From an uncultured Prevotella sp. (lineage in GTDB: Bacteria > Bacteroidota > Bacteroidia > Bacteroidales > Bacteroidaceae): a DNA stretch of 18,168 bases. Location of the stretch: NCBI GenBank assembly GCA_905210845.1, contig CAJLYG010000042.1, forward strand, positions 1-18,168. Reading direction: 5' to 3'. Below, piece after piece: positions 8,809 to 15,862 of this stretch; position 1 is the stretch's first letter, and each line of letters begins with the position of its first letter. The notes beneath the pieces are model-generated. The model was not told the DNA's origin, made no database searches, and saw only the letters and a program-made list of their open reading frames with translations. The translations under genes and the position numbers were made by a program.

Positions 8809-8835
8809 CAACAAGTTAAAAAGGTTGTAAGGATT

Positions 8836-9540
8836 ATGGTTGCGCAAAAAGAAGTGAGCAAAGGAGAAGTCATACAGGAACTAGACAGGTTGTGGGGTCC
8901 CCTGAATGAGGAGCAACAAAAGTTGTTAGCATCCTCTATGACCTTCCACAAATACAAGAAGAATGAAATCCTCTATAAGGATTCCGAGAGCCCCGATCAG
9001 CTGATGTTTCTCATCTTTGGGAAGGTAAAAATTTATAAGGATGGCATCGGTGGAAGGAACCAAATCCTCCGTGTTATCAAGCCATCTGAGTGCTTTGCCT
9101 ACCGTGCTTTTTTTGCAAACGAAGACTATAAGACAGCGGGCTCTGCCTTGGAGCCATGTATGGTGGCACTGATCCCTATGACGACGGTGGTGAGCATTCT
9201 CAAAAAAAACTACAATCTCAGTATTTTCTTTATCCGACATCTGTCTAAAGAATTAGGTGCTTCTGACGATAGAACAGTCAACCTTACCCAAAAACATATT
9301 CGTGGGCGCCTTGCTGAAGCCTTGATCTTCCTGCATGACAGCTATGGACTGGAAGAGGACGGGTCTACACTCAGCATCTATCTCAGCAGGGAGGATTTGG
9401 CGAACCTGTCGAACATGACGACCAGCAATGCCATTCGGACACTCTCTGCTTTTGCCAATGAAAAGCTGATAGCCATTGACGGACGGAAGATTAAGCTCAT
9501 GAACGAACAAGAACTACAGAGAATCTCGGAATTAGGCTAA
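8836..9540 (+). CDS. Crp/Fnr-family transcriptional regulator
   Basis: This 234-residue protein (ATG 8836 after TAAGGA) has an N-terminal cyclic-nucleotide-binding-like beta-roll at about residues 30-140 (FHKYKKNEILYKDSESPDQLMFLIFGKVKIY), a long dimer helix, and a C-terminal winged helix-turn-helix at about 180-225 (LSREDLANLSNMTTSNAIRTL). It lacks an N-terminal cysteine cluster, so it is not an Fnr-type iron-sulfur sensor, and the phosphate-binding segment of true CRP (usually containing G-E-L and R-S) reads CFAYRAFFANEDYKTAGSA, so cAMP binding is doubtful. It is divergent from the glycogen operon and convergent with a lipid kinase gene whose stop codon overlaps its own. Target genes unknown; the adjacent glycogen operon is the obvious candidate. 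Confidence 0.88.
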   Translation: MVAQKEVSKGEVIQELDRLWGPLNEEQQKLLASSMTFHKYKKNEILYKDSESPDQLMFLIFGKVKIYKDGIGGRNQILRVIKPSECFAYRAFFANEDYKTAGSALEPCMVALIPMTTVVSILKKNYNLSIFFIRHLSKELGASDDRTVNLTQKHIRGRLAEALIFLHDSYGLEEDGSTLSIYLSREDLANLSNMTTSNAIRTLSAFANEKLIAIDGRKIKLMNEQELQRISELG

Positions 9541-10469
9541 TCCGGAATCAGGAAATTAATGACTTCCTGCTCCACCTTGATAGAGAAAGGACCAACGGGT
9601 GTATTCATCAACCGTCCATCTAATCCGACCAAAGCATGCTCTGCAGCCAGGATATCCACTTCTCGTGTCCGATAAGGATGGACACTCTTATGATTCAGAA
9701 ATTTTCCTTTCATGAACAAATAGATACCCTCGAACAATTGTGTCATCTCTGGATGGTAAACGACTGAGACATCCAAAAGTCCATTATAAGGAACTGCATT
9801 GGGTGTTTGACCGTAGCCTGTAGCGTTTCCTATACACACGGTCATCACTCGCCTTTTGATCACATCCGCATTGATCTTGATATTCATCTTATAATCCAGC
9901 CGCTGGAAAATCATCAAGAGAAATGAAAACAGAAAAGACAAGGTCCTTGATCCTCCAAAATAATGGCGGGTTTGCCTCCGTAGATTCATGATTGCAGCCA
10001 CGAGTCCAATATTCACGCAATTGAGGAAATAGCGATGACAAGCCTCATGATTCTTATTACTGTAGTTGATCCTGCCCAAATCGATCTTCCGCACACGATG
10101 TTGTTTGAGCCACTTTACTGTTTGGTCGGTTTCTCCTTCCCTGAATCCCCAGAAATGAGCGAAATCATTCATCAGCCCATTAGGGATGACTCCTAAGGAA
10201 ACAGACTCCCTTACTTTCCGGTCAGTCTGCATCAGGCAGTTCACCGCATCATTGAGGGCTGAATCTCCCCCTACGATAACAATGGTCTTATACCCATTGT
10301 TAATCAGCATCTTTACCAATCGTTCGACACTGCCACTTGCCTCGCTCTGAACGAAATCGTAATCGATCTTATTCTCACGAAGGCACTTTTCTATCTTTGC
10401 CCAGCGCTTGCGGGGATGAAAAGAATTCTTAGGGCAATAGAGGATGCCCCATCGTGAATCATTTATCAT
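9537..10469 (-). CDS. Diacylglycerol/lipid kinase family protein (DAGK catalytic domain) with variant nucleotide loop
   Basis: This 310-residue protein has the NAD kinase/DAGK fold, with VIVGGDSALNDAVN at about 64-77 and GVIPNGLMNDFAHFWGF at about 93-109, plus a later GNATGYGQTP and LVGLDGRLMNTPVGPFSI near the C-terminus. In canonical DgkB/YegS-type lipid kinases these read GGDGTLNE and GTGNDFAR; here the GGDGT Gly-Thr pair is Ser-Ala. I believe related Bacteroidota proteins share this version, so it may be a distinct subfamily, not a dead enzyme. Expected action is phosphorylation of diacylglycerol or a sphingoid-type lipid at the inner membrane; the real substrate is unknown. Its ATG overlaps the miaA stop (ATGA), so the two are translationally coupled. 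The stop overlaps that of the convergent regulator gene in CTAA. Confidence 0.8.
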   Translation of the reverse strand: MINDSRWGILYCPKNSFHPRKRWAKIEKCLRENKIDYDFVQSEASGSVERLVKMLINNGYKTIVIVGGDSALNDAVNCLMQTDRKVRESVSLGVIPNGLMNDFAHFWGFREGETDQTVKWLKQHRVRKIDLGRINYSNKNHEACHRYFLNCVNIGLVAAIMNLRRQTRHYFGGSRTLSFLFSFLLMIFQRLDYKMNIKINADVIKRRVMTVCIGNATGYGQTPNAVPYNGLLDVSVVYHPEMTQLFEGIYLFMKGKFLNHKSVHPYRTREVDILAAEHALVGLDGRLMNTPVGPFSIKVEQEVINFLIPD

Positions 10470-11398
10470 ATATTTTCATTAATTACGTTCCATGCTTTCT
10501 CCAACAAAGATCCCCCAGCAGGGTCACCCCAGCTAATCCAATGGATTTTCATCCCTCTACGCTCCATGCCACGGAACCATGTCATTTGCCTCTTGGCAAA
10601 CTGATGGATGGCGATCTCGAGTTCTGTGAACATTTGGTCGTAGGTAATCTTACCCATCACATATTCCGTCACATACTTATATTCCAACCCGTAGTAGATG
10701 AGGTCTTCGGCAGGGATTCCTTGTTGTAGAAGTCCCTGTATCTCCTCCACCAGCCCATTTTCAAGCCGCTTCCTTAGCCTTTGGGTAATCCTCTTCCTTC
10801 TTTCCTCCCTTTCGATGTCTATGCCAATGATCAAGGAGGTCACGGCGGGCATCTCTCTCTCCGGCAAAGGATGCTCAAGATTGTAGGCTTCAATCTCTAT
10901 AGCACGGATAGCCCTTTGTGCTGTATCCACATCAGTGGTATTATGCATGTTAGAATGATTCCTTGCCTTTAAATCGGAAAGGATCTTGGTCAGCTCCTCC
11001 AAAGAATGACAACTTAGGCGGTTCCGAAGCTCAGGGTTCTGCGGGACGGGAGACAGGGAATACCCCTTGAGCACCGCTTCAATATAAAGTCCTGACCCAC
11101 CACACAGGATAGGTTGAATGCCTCTGTCTACAATATTCTGATAAGCAACCATGAAATCTTGCTGGTACTGGAAAAGATTATATTTGGTCCCTGGCTCTAC
11201 GATGTCAATTAGATGATATGGGATATGCTTCCCATGGATCGTATATTCCTCCAAATCCTTCCCTGTGCCAATATCCATACCACGGTACACCTGCCTGGAG
11301 TCAGCACTAATAATCTCTGCATTCAGCCTATCTGCCAACTCCACCGCAAGGGCTGTCTTGCCACAAGCCGTGGGACCAAGTATTGTTATCATCTTCAT
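10466..11398 (-). CDS. miaA: tRNA dimethylallyltransferase
   Basis: MiaA adds a dimethylallyl group to N6 of adenosine 37 in tRNAs reading UNN codons. The 310-residue protein starts MKMITILGPTACGKTALAVEL with a P-loop (8-15), then SADSRQVYRGMDIGTGKD, the LCGGSGLYIEAVLKG segment, and a C-terminus with YGLEYKYV and IHQFAKRQMTWFRG. I placed the start at 11398 (MKM; 11392 is also possible) because the longer ORF, starting at 11464, would begin inside the gapA terminator hairpin and run through a promoter. A consensus promoter ends only five bases before this ATG, so the mRNA may be almost leaderless. The lipid kinase gene follows with ATGA overlap. Confidence 0.95.
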   Translation of the reverse strand: MKMITILGPTACGKTALAVELADRLNAEIISADSRQVYRGMDIGTGKDLEEYTIHGKHIPYHLIDIVEPGTKYNLFQYQQDFMVAYQNIVDRGIQPILCGGSGLYIEAVLKGYSLSPVPQNPELRNRLSCHSLEELTKILSDLKARNHSNMHNTTDVDTAQRAIRAIEIEAYNLEHPLPEREMPAVTSLIIGIDIEREERRKRITQRLRKRLENGLVEEIQGLLQQGIPAEDLIYYGLEYKYVTEYVMGKITYDQMFTELEIAIHQFAKRQMTWFRGMERRGMKIHWISWGDPAGGSLLEKAWNVINENI

Positions 11399-11403
11399 GA
11401 CTG

Positions 11404-11435
11404 CAAAAATAAGAAAAAAATGACATTCCGGCAAA
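11404..11435 (-). promoter_or_regulatory. Bacteroidota-type promoter of miaA, adjacent to the start codon
   Basis: On the - strand TTTG (11435-11432), 20 bases, then TATTTTTG (11411-11404), followed by CAGTC and the ATG. Both boxes and spacing fit the consensus; the predicted +1 falls at or within a base or two of the start codon. Confidence 0.7.
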
Positions 11436-11443
11436 TAGAAAGC

Positions 11444-11474
11444 AAAAAAAGCCATTCTCCTCACGGAGAATGGC
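11444..11474 (-). terminator. Rho-independent terminator of gapA
   Basis: A perfect 10-base stem GCCATTCTCC / GGAGAATGGC (11451-11460 and 11465-11474) with a four-base loop is followed on the - strand by seven T (11450-11444). It starts 37 bases after the gapA stop and insulates gapA from the miaA promoter just downstream. Confidence 0.93.
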
Positions 11475-11510
11475 TGCTTTTAAAAAATTAACCTAATGGA
11501 AACTTCGCTA

Positions 11511-12581
11511 TTATTTTAACTCGGCGAAGTATTTGATTGTACGTACCATCTGAGAAGTATAAGAGTTCTCGTTGTCATACCAAGAAACAACCTGAACTTC
11601 ATAGGTATCGTCGTCAATCTTCACTACCATTGTCTGAGTAGCATCGAAGAGAGAACCATAACGCATACCGAGGATATCAGAAGATACGATCTCTTCATCA
11701 TTGTAGCCAAAGCTCTCGTTAGCGGCAGCCTTCATTGCCTCGTTGATCTTCTCAACGGTAACATCCTTACCCTTTACGACAGCGTAAAGCAATGTAGTAG
11801 AACCATCTGGAACAGGTACACGCTGAGCAGCACCGATCAACTTGCCATTCAGTTCAGGAAGAACAAGGCCGATAGCCTTAGCAGCACCTGAAGAAGCAGG
11901 AGTGATGTTGCAAGCACCTGCACGGCTACGACGAAGGTTACCCTTGCGCTGTGGACCGTCGAGGATCATCTGGTCGCCCGTATAAGCGTGGATGGTCTGC
12001 ATGATACCAGTCTGGATTGGGAATACATTGTTCAGAGCTTGTGCCATAGGAGCCAAGCAGTTGGTTGTACAAGAAGCTGCACTGATGATCTTATCATCTG
12101 CAGTCAAAGTCTTATGATTTACGTTGAATACGATAGTCTTCAAGTCATTGCCAGCAGGTGCAGAGATAACGACCTTCTTTGCGCCAGCCTTCAGGTGAGC
12201 CTCTGACTTAGCCTTAGAAGTATAGAAGCCTGTGCACTCGAGAACTACATCTACGTCGAGTTCGCCCCAAGGCAATTCAGCTGCATTTGGCTTAGCATAG
12301 ATAGTGATTTCCTTGCCGTCTACAGTAATAGAACCAGGAACCGTAACCGTGCGACCGTCCTCAGCGTACTGAGCGTCCTTGTACTCTACAGTGTGCTTTT
12401 TCTCGCCACCGATGATGCCCTGATAGCCACCGTGTGTGGTATCGTACTTCAGAAGCTGGGCAAGCATCTTCGGGCTTGTCAGGTCGTTGATAGCAACAAC
12501 GTCATAGCCAGGAGCTGCGAACATCTGGCGGAAAGCGAGACGGCCGATACGACCGAAACCATTAATAGCTACTTTTACCAT
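11511..12581 (-). CDS. gapA: Glyceraldehyde-3-phosphate dehydrogenase, type I
   Basis: This enzyme oxidatively phosphorylates glyceraldehyde 3-phosphate to 1,3-bisphosphoglycerate in cytosolic glycolysis. The 356-residue sequence begins [19 protein letters not shown] (Rossmann NAD site) with IND at 31-33 and has the catalytic [12 protein letters not shown] motif (Cys171), [20 protein letters not shown], and YDNENSY near the C-terminus. It is 356 residues, slightly longer than the usual 330-340, the extra length lying in the NAD domain around residues 55-85. It is a single-gene transcription unit: -7 element TATCTTTG at 12651-12644 and a strong terminator at 11444-11474. Divergent from mscL. 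Confidence 0.98.
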   Translation of the reverse strand: MVKVAINGFGRIGRLAFRQMFAAPGYDVVAINDLTSPKMLAQLLKYDTTHGGYQGIIGGEKKHTVEYKDAQYAEDGRTVTVPGSITVDGKEITIYAKPNAAELPWGELDVDVVLECTGFYTSKAKSEAHLKAGAKKVVISAPAGNDLKTIVFNVNHKTLTADDKIISAASCTTNCLAPMAQALNNVFPIQTGIMQTIHAYTGDQMILDGPQRKGNLRRSRAGACNITPASSGAAKAIGLVLPELNGKLIGAAQRVPVPDGSTTLLYAVVKGKDVTVEKINEAMKAAANESFGYNDEEIVSSDILGMRYGSLFDATQTMVVKIDDDTYEVQVVSWYDNENSYTSQMVRTIKYFAELK

Positions 12582-12643
12582 TTTACTTTTGTTTTTATTA
12601 AAGATAACACTATATTAAATAATCTTTTTCTCCTTTTCGCACG

Positions 12644-12651
12644 CAAAGATA
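12644..12651 (-). promoter_or_regulatory. -7 promoter element of gapA
   Basis: TATCTTTG on the - strand matches TAnnTTTG and lies 62 bases upstream of the gapA ATG. A TTG at 12678-12676 is 24 bases further upstream, longer than the best spacing. Confidence 0.6.
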
Positions 12652-12663
12652 CAAAATATTTTC

Positions 12664-12671
12664 TATATTTG
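12664..12671 (+). promoter_or_regulatory. Possible -7 promoter element of mscL
   Basis: TATATTTG matches TAnnTTTG and is on the + strand, 137 bases before the mscL ATG. It overlaps a 10-base palindrome TTGCATGCAA (12669-12678). No good -33 box is seen, so this is tentative. Confidence 0.4.
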
Positions 12672-12808
12672 CATGCAATTAGAGTATTAAAATATACAAA
12701 AACCATCTTCGGCAGGAATAAGTTTTGACAGATGTTATCCTTTCCTCGCCATTGTGGCAAGTCGATGTTGCAAATTTCATTATTAATTATATCAAGCAGA
12801 TAAAAGTT

Positions 12809-13231
12809 ATGGGAAAATTTATCCAAGAATTCAAGGAATTCGCAGTAAAGGGGAATGCCGTTGACATGGCTGTCGGTGTTATCATCGGTGGAGCCTTCGG
12901 CAAAATCGTGTCGTCTATCGTCGATGATCTGATCATGCCACCTATAGGTTGGCTGATTGGTGGCGTTAATTTCACGGATCTTAAAATCAAGTTACCCGCA
13001 GAGAAGATTGCAGACGGCATCCAGATGCAGGCTGCCACGATCAACATCGGGTCCTTCGTCCAGAATCTGATCGACTTTATCATCATTGCCTTCTGTGTGT
13101 TCCTGCTCGTGAAGGGGATTAACAAGCTCGCAGGAAAGAAGAATCCTCAACCGGAAGCTCCCGCTGTACCAGAACCTTCCAACGAAGAAAAGCTGTTAGG
13201 GGAGATCCGAGACCTGCTGAAGAACAAGTAG
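12809..13231 (+). CDS. mscL: Large-conductance mechanosensitive channel
   Basis: MscL is a homopentameric inner-membrane channel that opens under membrane tension to release solutes in osmotic downshock. The 140-residue protein begins [34 protein letters not shown], the amphipathic N-terminal helix plus TM1, has the gate residues in the [11 protein letters not shown] segment (21-31), TM2 at about 83-103 ([19 protein letters not shown]), and a charged cytoplasmic C-terminal helix ([15 protein letters not shown]). Length and layout are normal. The frame stays open upstream to a TTG at 12725, but that extension is not MscL-like, so the ATG at 12809 is used. Flanked by divergent gapA and convergent guaA. 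Confidence 0.97.
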   Translation: MGKFIQEFKEFAVKGNAVDMAVGVIIGGAFGKIVSSIVDDLIMPPIGWLIGGVNFTDLKIKLPAEKIADGIQMQAATINIGSFVQNLIDFIIIAFCVFLLVKGINKLAGKKNPQPEAPAVPEPSNEEKLLGEIRDLLKNK

Positions 13232-13244
13232 GAAACCGGGCTCT

Positions 13245-13271
13245 AAGGATAGCCCTATCCTTATATCTTTT
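13245..13271 (+). terminator. Possible terminator of mscL
   Basis: A seven-base perfect stem AAGGATA / TATCCTT with loop GCCC (13245-13262) is followed by a weak T-rich stretch to 13271. It starts 13 bases after the mscL stop. The stem is A/T-rich and the T-run is short. Confidence 0.5.
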
Positions 13272-13302
13272 AAAAAGAAGACCTGCCTTGAGGCAGGTCT
13301 TC
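13272..13302 (-). terminator. Rho-independent terminator of guaA
   Basis: A perfect 11-base stem GAAGACCTGCC / GGCAGGTCTTC (13277-13287 and 13292-13302) with a four-base loop is followed on the - strand by five T (13276-13272). It lies about 113 bases after the guaA stop, leaving an unusually long 3' untranslated segment. Confidence 0.85.
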
Positions 13303-13333
13303 GTGGATGATATAGGTAACGACTTATCATATT

Positions 13334-13394
13334 ACTTCTCGCGTCCACGGGAAAGGGCTGTCATAAAAATGTTCCTGGCATGGACACGGGAAGT
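13334..13394. repeat. Imperfect inverted repeat in the guaA 3' untranslated region
   Basis: The arms ACTTCTCGCGTCCA (13334-13347) and TGGACACGGGAAGT (13381-13394) pair over 14 positions with two non-Watson-Crick pairs, around a 33-base loop. It lies between the guaA stop and its terminator. No ORF of note is present here. Confidence 0.55.
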
Positions 13395-13415
13395 AAGTAT
13401 TTCCATGGGATATCC

Positions 13416-14963
13416 TTATTCCCATTCTATCGTCGAAGGTGGCTTGGAGGAGATATCATAGCATACCCGGTTGACCCCCTTTACCTTATTGATAATTTCA
13501 TTAGAAACCTTTGCCATGAAATCATAAGGCAGGTGTGCCCAGTCCGCAGTCATTGCATCCTGACTGGTTACTGCTCGCAAGGCAACCGGATGTTCATAAG
13601 TACGTTCATCGCCCATGACGCCAACGCTTCGGATCGTACTCAACAGGATTGTCCCTGCCTGCCAAACATGATCATATAAGGAAGTGCCGTCTGGCATGGT
13701 ATACTGATGCATGTTCTCAATATAGATATCATCCGCATCCTGTAAGATCCGCACTTTCTCACGTGTGATATCGCCAAGGATACGAACGGCAAGACCGGGA
13801 CCGGGGAATGGATGGCGCTTGATCAGGCGCTCAGGCATCTCCAACTGATAGCCTACCCTTCTCACCTCATCCTTGAAAAGCCATTTCAAAGGCTCGCACA
13901 GTTGCAGCTTCATGTCCTTGGGAAGTCCACCAACATTATGGTGACTCTTGATCGTCATCCCCGTGATACTCAGACTCTCGATACGGTCAGGATAGATGGT
14001 GCCCTGCGCCAGCCACTTTGCATCCGTGATCTTCTTTGCCTCAGCATTGAATACCTCCACAAAGTCACGCCCGATGATCTTACGTTTCTTCTCGGGATCA
14101 GTAACCCCTTCCAAGTCCTTAAAGAACTTATCACTGGCATCTACGCCAATCACATTCAGTCCTAAGCCTTGATAGGCATCCATGACCTTTTGGAACTCAT
14201 TCTTCCTCAACATCCCGTGGTCGACGAATATGCAAGTAAGGTTATTCCCTATGGCACGATGCAATAAAGTAGCGCACACACTGGAATCGACGCCACCACT
14301 CAGTCCGAGGATCACGCGGTCATTCCCTAACTGGCTCTTCAACTCCTGTATGGTCGTCTCCACGAAAGAGGCCGCACTCCATTCCTGACGACTCCCGCAA
14401 AGATCAACAACGAAGTTCTTAAGCAATTGCTTGCCCTGAACAGTATGGTATACTTCGGGATGGAACTGTACTGCCCACACAGGATTCTTGGTACTCGCAT
14501 ATGCCGCGAATCGCACGTCACCTGTTGATGCGATGACATGGCAATCGTCAGGAATCGCCGTGATCGTATCTCCATGGCTCATCCACACTTGGGAGTTTTC
14601 CGAGAATCCCTTAAAGAGAGGATTGTCGACATCAAACTGCTGAAGATTGGCACGACCATACTCACGCGTGTTTGTCTTCTCTACCTTACCACCACAAGTA
14701 TAAGCTATATATTGGGCACCATAGCAGATACCCAACACAGGAACCTTACCGACGAACTGGCTCAGGTCAACCCGAAAGGCCTCTGGGTCGTGGACAGAAT
14801 AAGGGGACCCACTGAGGATGACACCAATGACGGAAGGGTCATCCTTAGGGAACTTGTTGTAAGGAATAATTTCGCAGAAGGTGTCAAGTTCACGAACACG
14901 ACGACCAATCAACTGAGTGGTCTGTGATCCAAAATCCAAAATAATTATCTTCTGTTGCATCAT
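13416..14963 (-). CDS. guaA: GMP synthase (glutamine-hydrolysing)
   Basis: GuaA converts XMP to GMP using ATP and ammonia released from glutamine by its own amidotransferase domain. The 515-residue protein has the N-terminal class I glutaminase domain with catalytic Cys80 in GICYGAQY and His168/Glu170 in QFHPEV, then the ATP pyrophosphatase domain with the P-loop SGGVDS (222-227), the [10 protein letters not shown] segment, the [12 protein letters not shown] motif and the typical end [14 protein letters not shown]. Length is standard. It starts 22 bases after the nucleotidyltransferase gene and is probably cotranscribed with it; the second ATG at 14960 is an equally possible start. Confidence 0.98.
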   Translation of the reverse strand: MMQQKIIILDFGSQTTQLIGRRVRELDTFCEIIPYNKFPKDDPSVIGVILSGSPYSVHDPEAFRVDLSQFVGKVPVLGICYGAQYIAYTCGGKVEKTNTREYGRANLQQFDVDNPLFKGFSENSQVWMSHGDTITAIPDDCHVIASTGDVRFAAYASTKNPVWAVQFHPEVYHTVQGKQLLKNFVVDLCGSRQEWSAASFVETTIQELKSQLGNDRVILGLSGGVDSSVCATLLHRAIGNNLTCIFVDHGMLRKNEFQKVMDAYQGLGLNVIGVDASDKFFKDLEGVTDPEKKRKIIGRDFVEVFNAEAKKITDAKWLAQGTIYPDRIESLSITGMTIKSHHNVGGLPKDMKLQLCEPLKWLFKDEVRRVGYQLEMPERLIKRHPFPGPGLAVRILGDITREKVRILQDADDIYIENMHQYTMPDGTSLYDHVWQAGTILLSTIRSVGVMGDERTYEHPVALRAVTSQDAMTADWAHLPYDFMAKVSNEIINKVKGVNRVCYDISSKPPSTIEWE

Positions 14964-14985
14964 AATATATAATTAAGCGTAAGAT

Positions 14986-15777
14986 TCATTGTTTCAATTC
15001 CTCAAGGAATGACGCTGCATCCCTTAAGGTTTCAGGTTTGCCCACATCCATGAGCTTCAATCCATCACTCAAATAGCCATGAATGCGGAGACGGCTGCAA
15101 TTCTGTATATAAAAGTCCATGATACTGAACTTGTCTGGATAAGGCTCCATCGCCTTGAACACGGTTGGAGACACGACATGAATGCCCGCAAAGGCTGCCT
15201 TGTGCAAGCAAGAGGAAGAGGGATCGGCAAGTAGCTTCCTTGCCTCCGATGGCACCCAATCATACGGTGTCCTTATTTCTCCTGTCTCAATATTCATCCA
15301 GCCCACCATCCGACCGTCCGGGGAAAAGAGCAGATAACGCTTGGTCTTACGATCGCTGACCAACAAGACAGCATCATACAACGGTCGTCCTTCTCCGCCA
15401 TTAGCCGAAAATGCATAAAAGGCTTTCAAGTCAACATTGCTCAGGATATCGACATTATGGATCAGGATAGGCGACACCGGATCAAAAAGGGAATATGCGT
15501 TCTTGATTCCACCGCCTGTGTCTAACAGACATTCACTTTCGTCGCTGATCCGTATATCCAGTCCGAAATTGCCGTTTTCATGCAAATAGTCTACAATCTG
15601 ACTCGCGAAATGATGCACGTTAACCACGATGCGGCGAAAGCCTGCGTCCTTCAGCCGGAAGATAACACGCTTGAGCAACGGCTCCCCACCCACTTCCACC
15701 AGGGCTTTAGGCTTCTTATCGGTCAAAGGTTTCAACCGAGTACCCAACCCTGCTGCAAAAATCATCGCTTGTTCCAT
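14986..15777 (-). CDS. Nucleotidyltransferase, MurU-like (sugar-1-phosphate uridylyltransferase family)
   Basis: This 263-residue protein begins with the nucleotide-sugar pyrophosphorylase signature FAAGLGTRLKPLTDKKPKAL (7-26), then LLDTGGGIKNA (84-94) and HNVDILS with the metal-binding Asp110. The family transfers a nucleotide to a sugar 1-phosphate. Short members such as Pseudomonas MurU convert MurNAc-1-phosphate to UDP-MurNAc in peptidoglycan recycling. The upstream gene encodes an AmgK-like kinase, the partner of MurU in that route, which supports this reading; mannose- or glucose-1-phosphate are alternatives. It lies 71 bases downstream of the kinase fusion and has its own TTG-N20-TATCTTTG promoter, so it may be expressed both with and without it. 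guaA follows. Confidence 0.85.
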   Translation of the reverse strand: MEQAMIFAAGLGTRLKPLTDKKPKALVEVGGEPLLKRVIFRLKDAGFRRIVVNVHHFASQIVDYLHENGNFGLDIRISDESECLLDTGGGIKNAYSLFDPVSPILIHNVDILSNVDLKAFYAFSANGGEGRPLYDAVLLVSDRKTKRYLLFSPDGRMVGWMNIETGEIRTPYDWVPSEARKLLADPSSSCLHKAAFAGIHVVSPTVFKAMEPYPDKFSIMDFYIQNCSRLRIHGYLSDGLKLMDVGKPETLRDAASFLEELKQ

Positions 15778-15809
15778 ATCATGGATCCTTGAAATCTTTT
15801 TTTATCCTG

Positions 15810-15841
15810 CAAAGATAATCATTTTCATTGAGTCTGCCAAG
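15810..15841 (-). promoter_or_regulatory. Internal promoter for the nucleotidyltransferase and guaA
   Basis: On the - strand CTTG (15841-15838), 20 bases, then TATCTTTG (15817-15810). The -7 match is full and the -33 has TTG. Predicted start about 15804, a leader of about 27 bases. The -33 box lies inside the 3' arm of a 10-base inverted repeat. Confidence 0.62.
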
Positions 15842-15862
15842 AAAATGATCACTTCTTGGCAG
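15834..15862. repeat. Perfect 10-base inverted repeat spanning a stop codon and a promoter box
   Basis: CTGCCAAGAA (15834-15843), nine bases, then TTCTTGGCAG (15853-15862), a perfect inverted repeat. It covers the last codons and stop of the kinase-RapZ fusion and the -33 box of the next promoter. As RNA it forms a hairpin without a T-run; a second, overlapping pairing (GATCATTTTC with GAAAATGATT) is possible on the - strand. It may be an operator, a terminator-like element or a processing site. Confidence 0.6.

Noticed and set aside
8806..8835. TTG start adding 10 residues to the Crp/Fnr-type regulator
   Set aside because: The TTG is part of the -7 box TAATTTTG; the ATG at 8836 has an A/G-rich leader and gives a normal family length.
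11399..11464. 22-residue N-terminal extension of MiaA
   Set aside because: It begins in the loop of the gapA terminator and runs through the miaA promoter; the P-loop protein starts normally at MKMITILGPT.
12725..12808. 28-residue extension of MscL from a TTG codon
   Set aside because: Not related to MscL; the channel starts at the typical [12 protein letters not shown].
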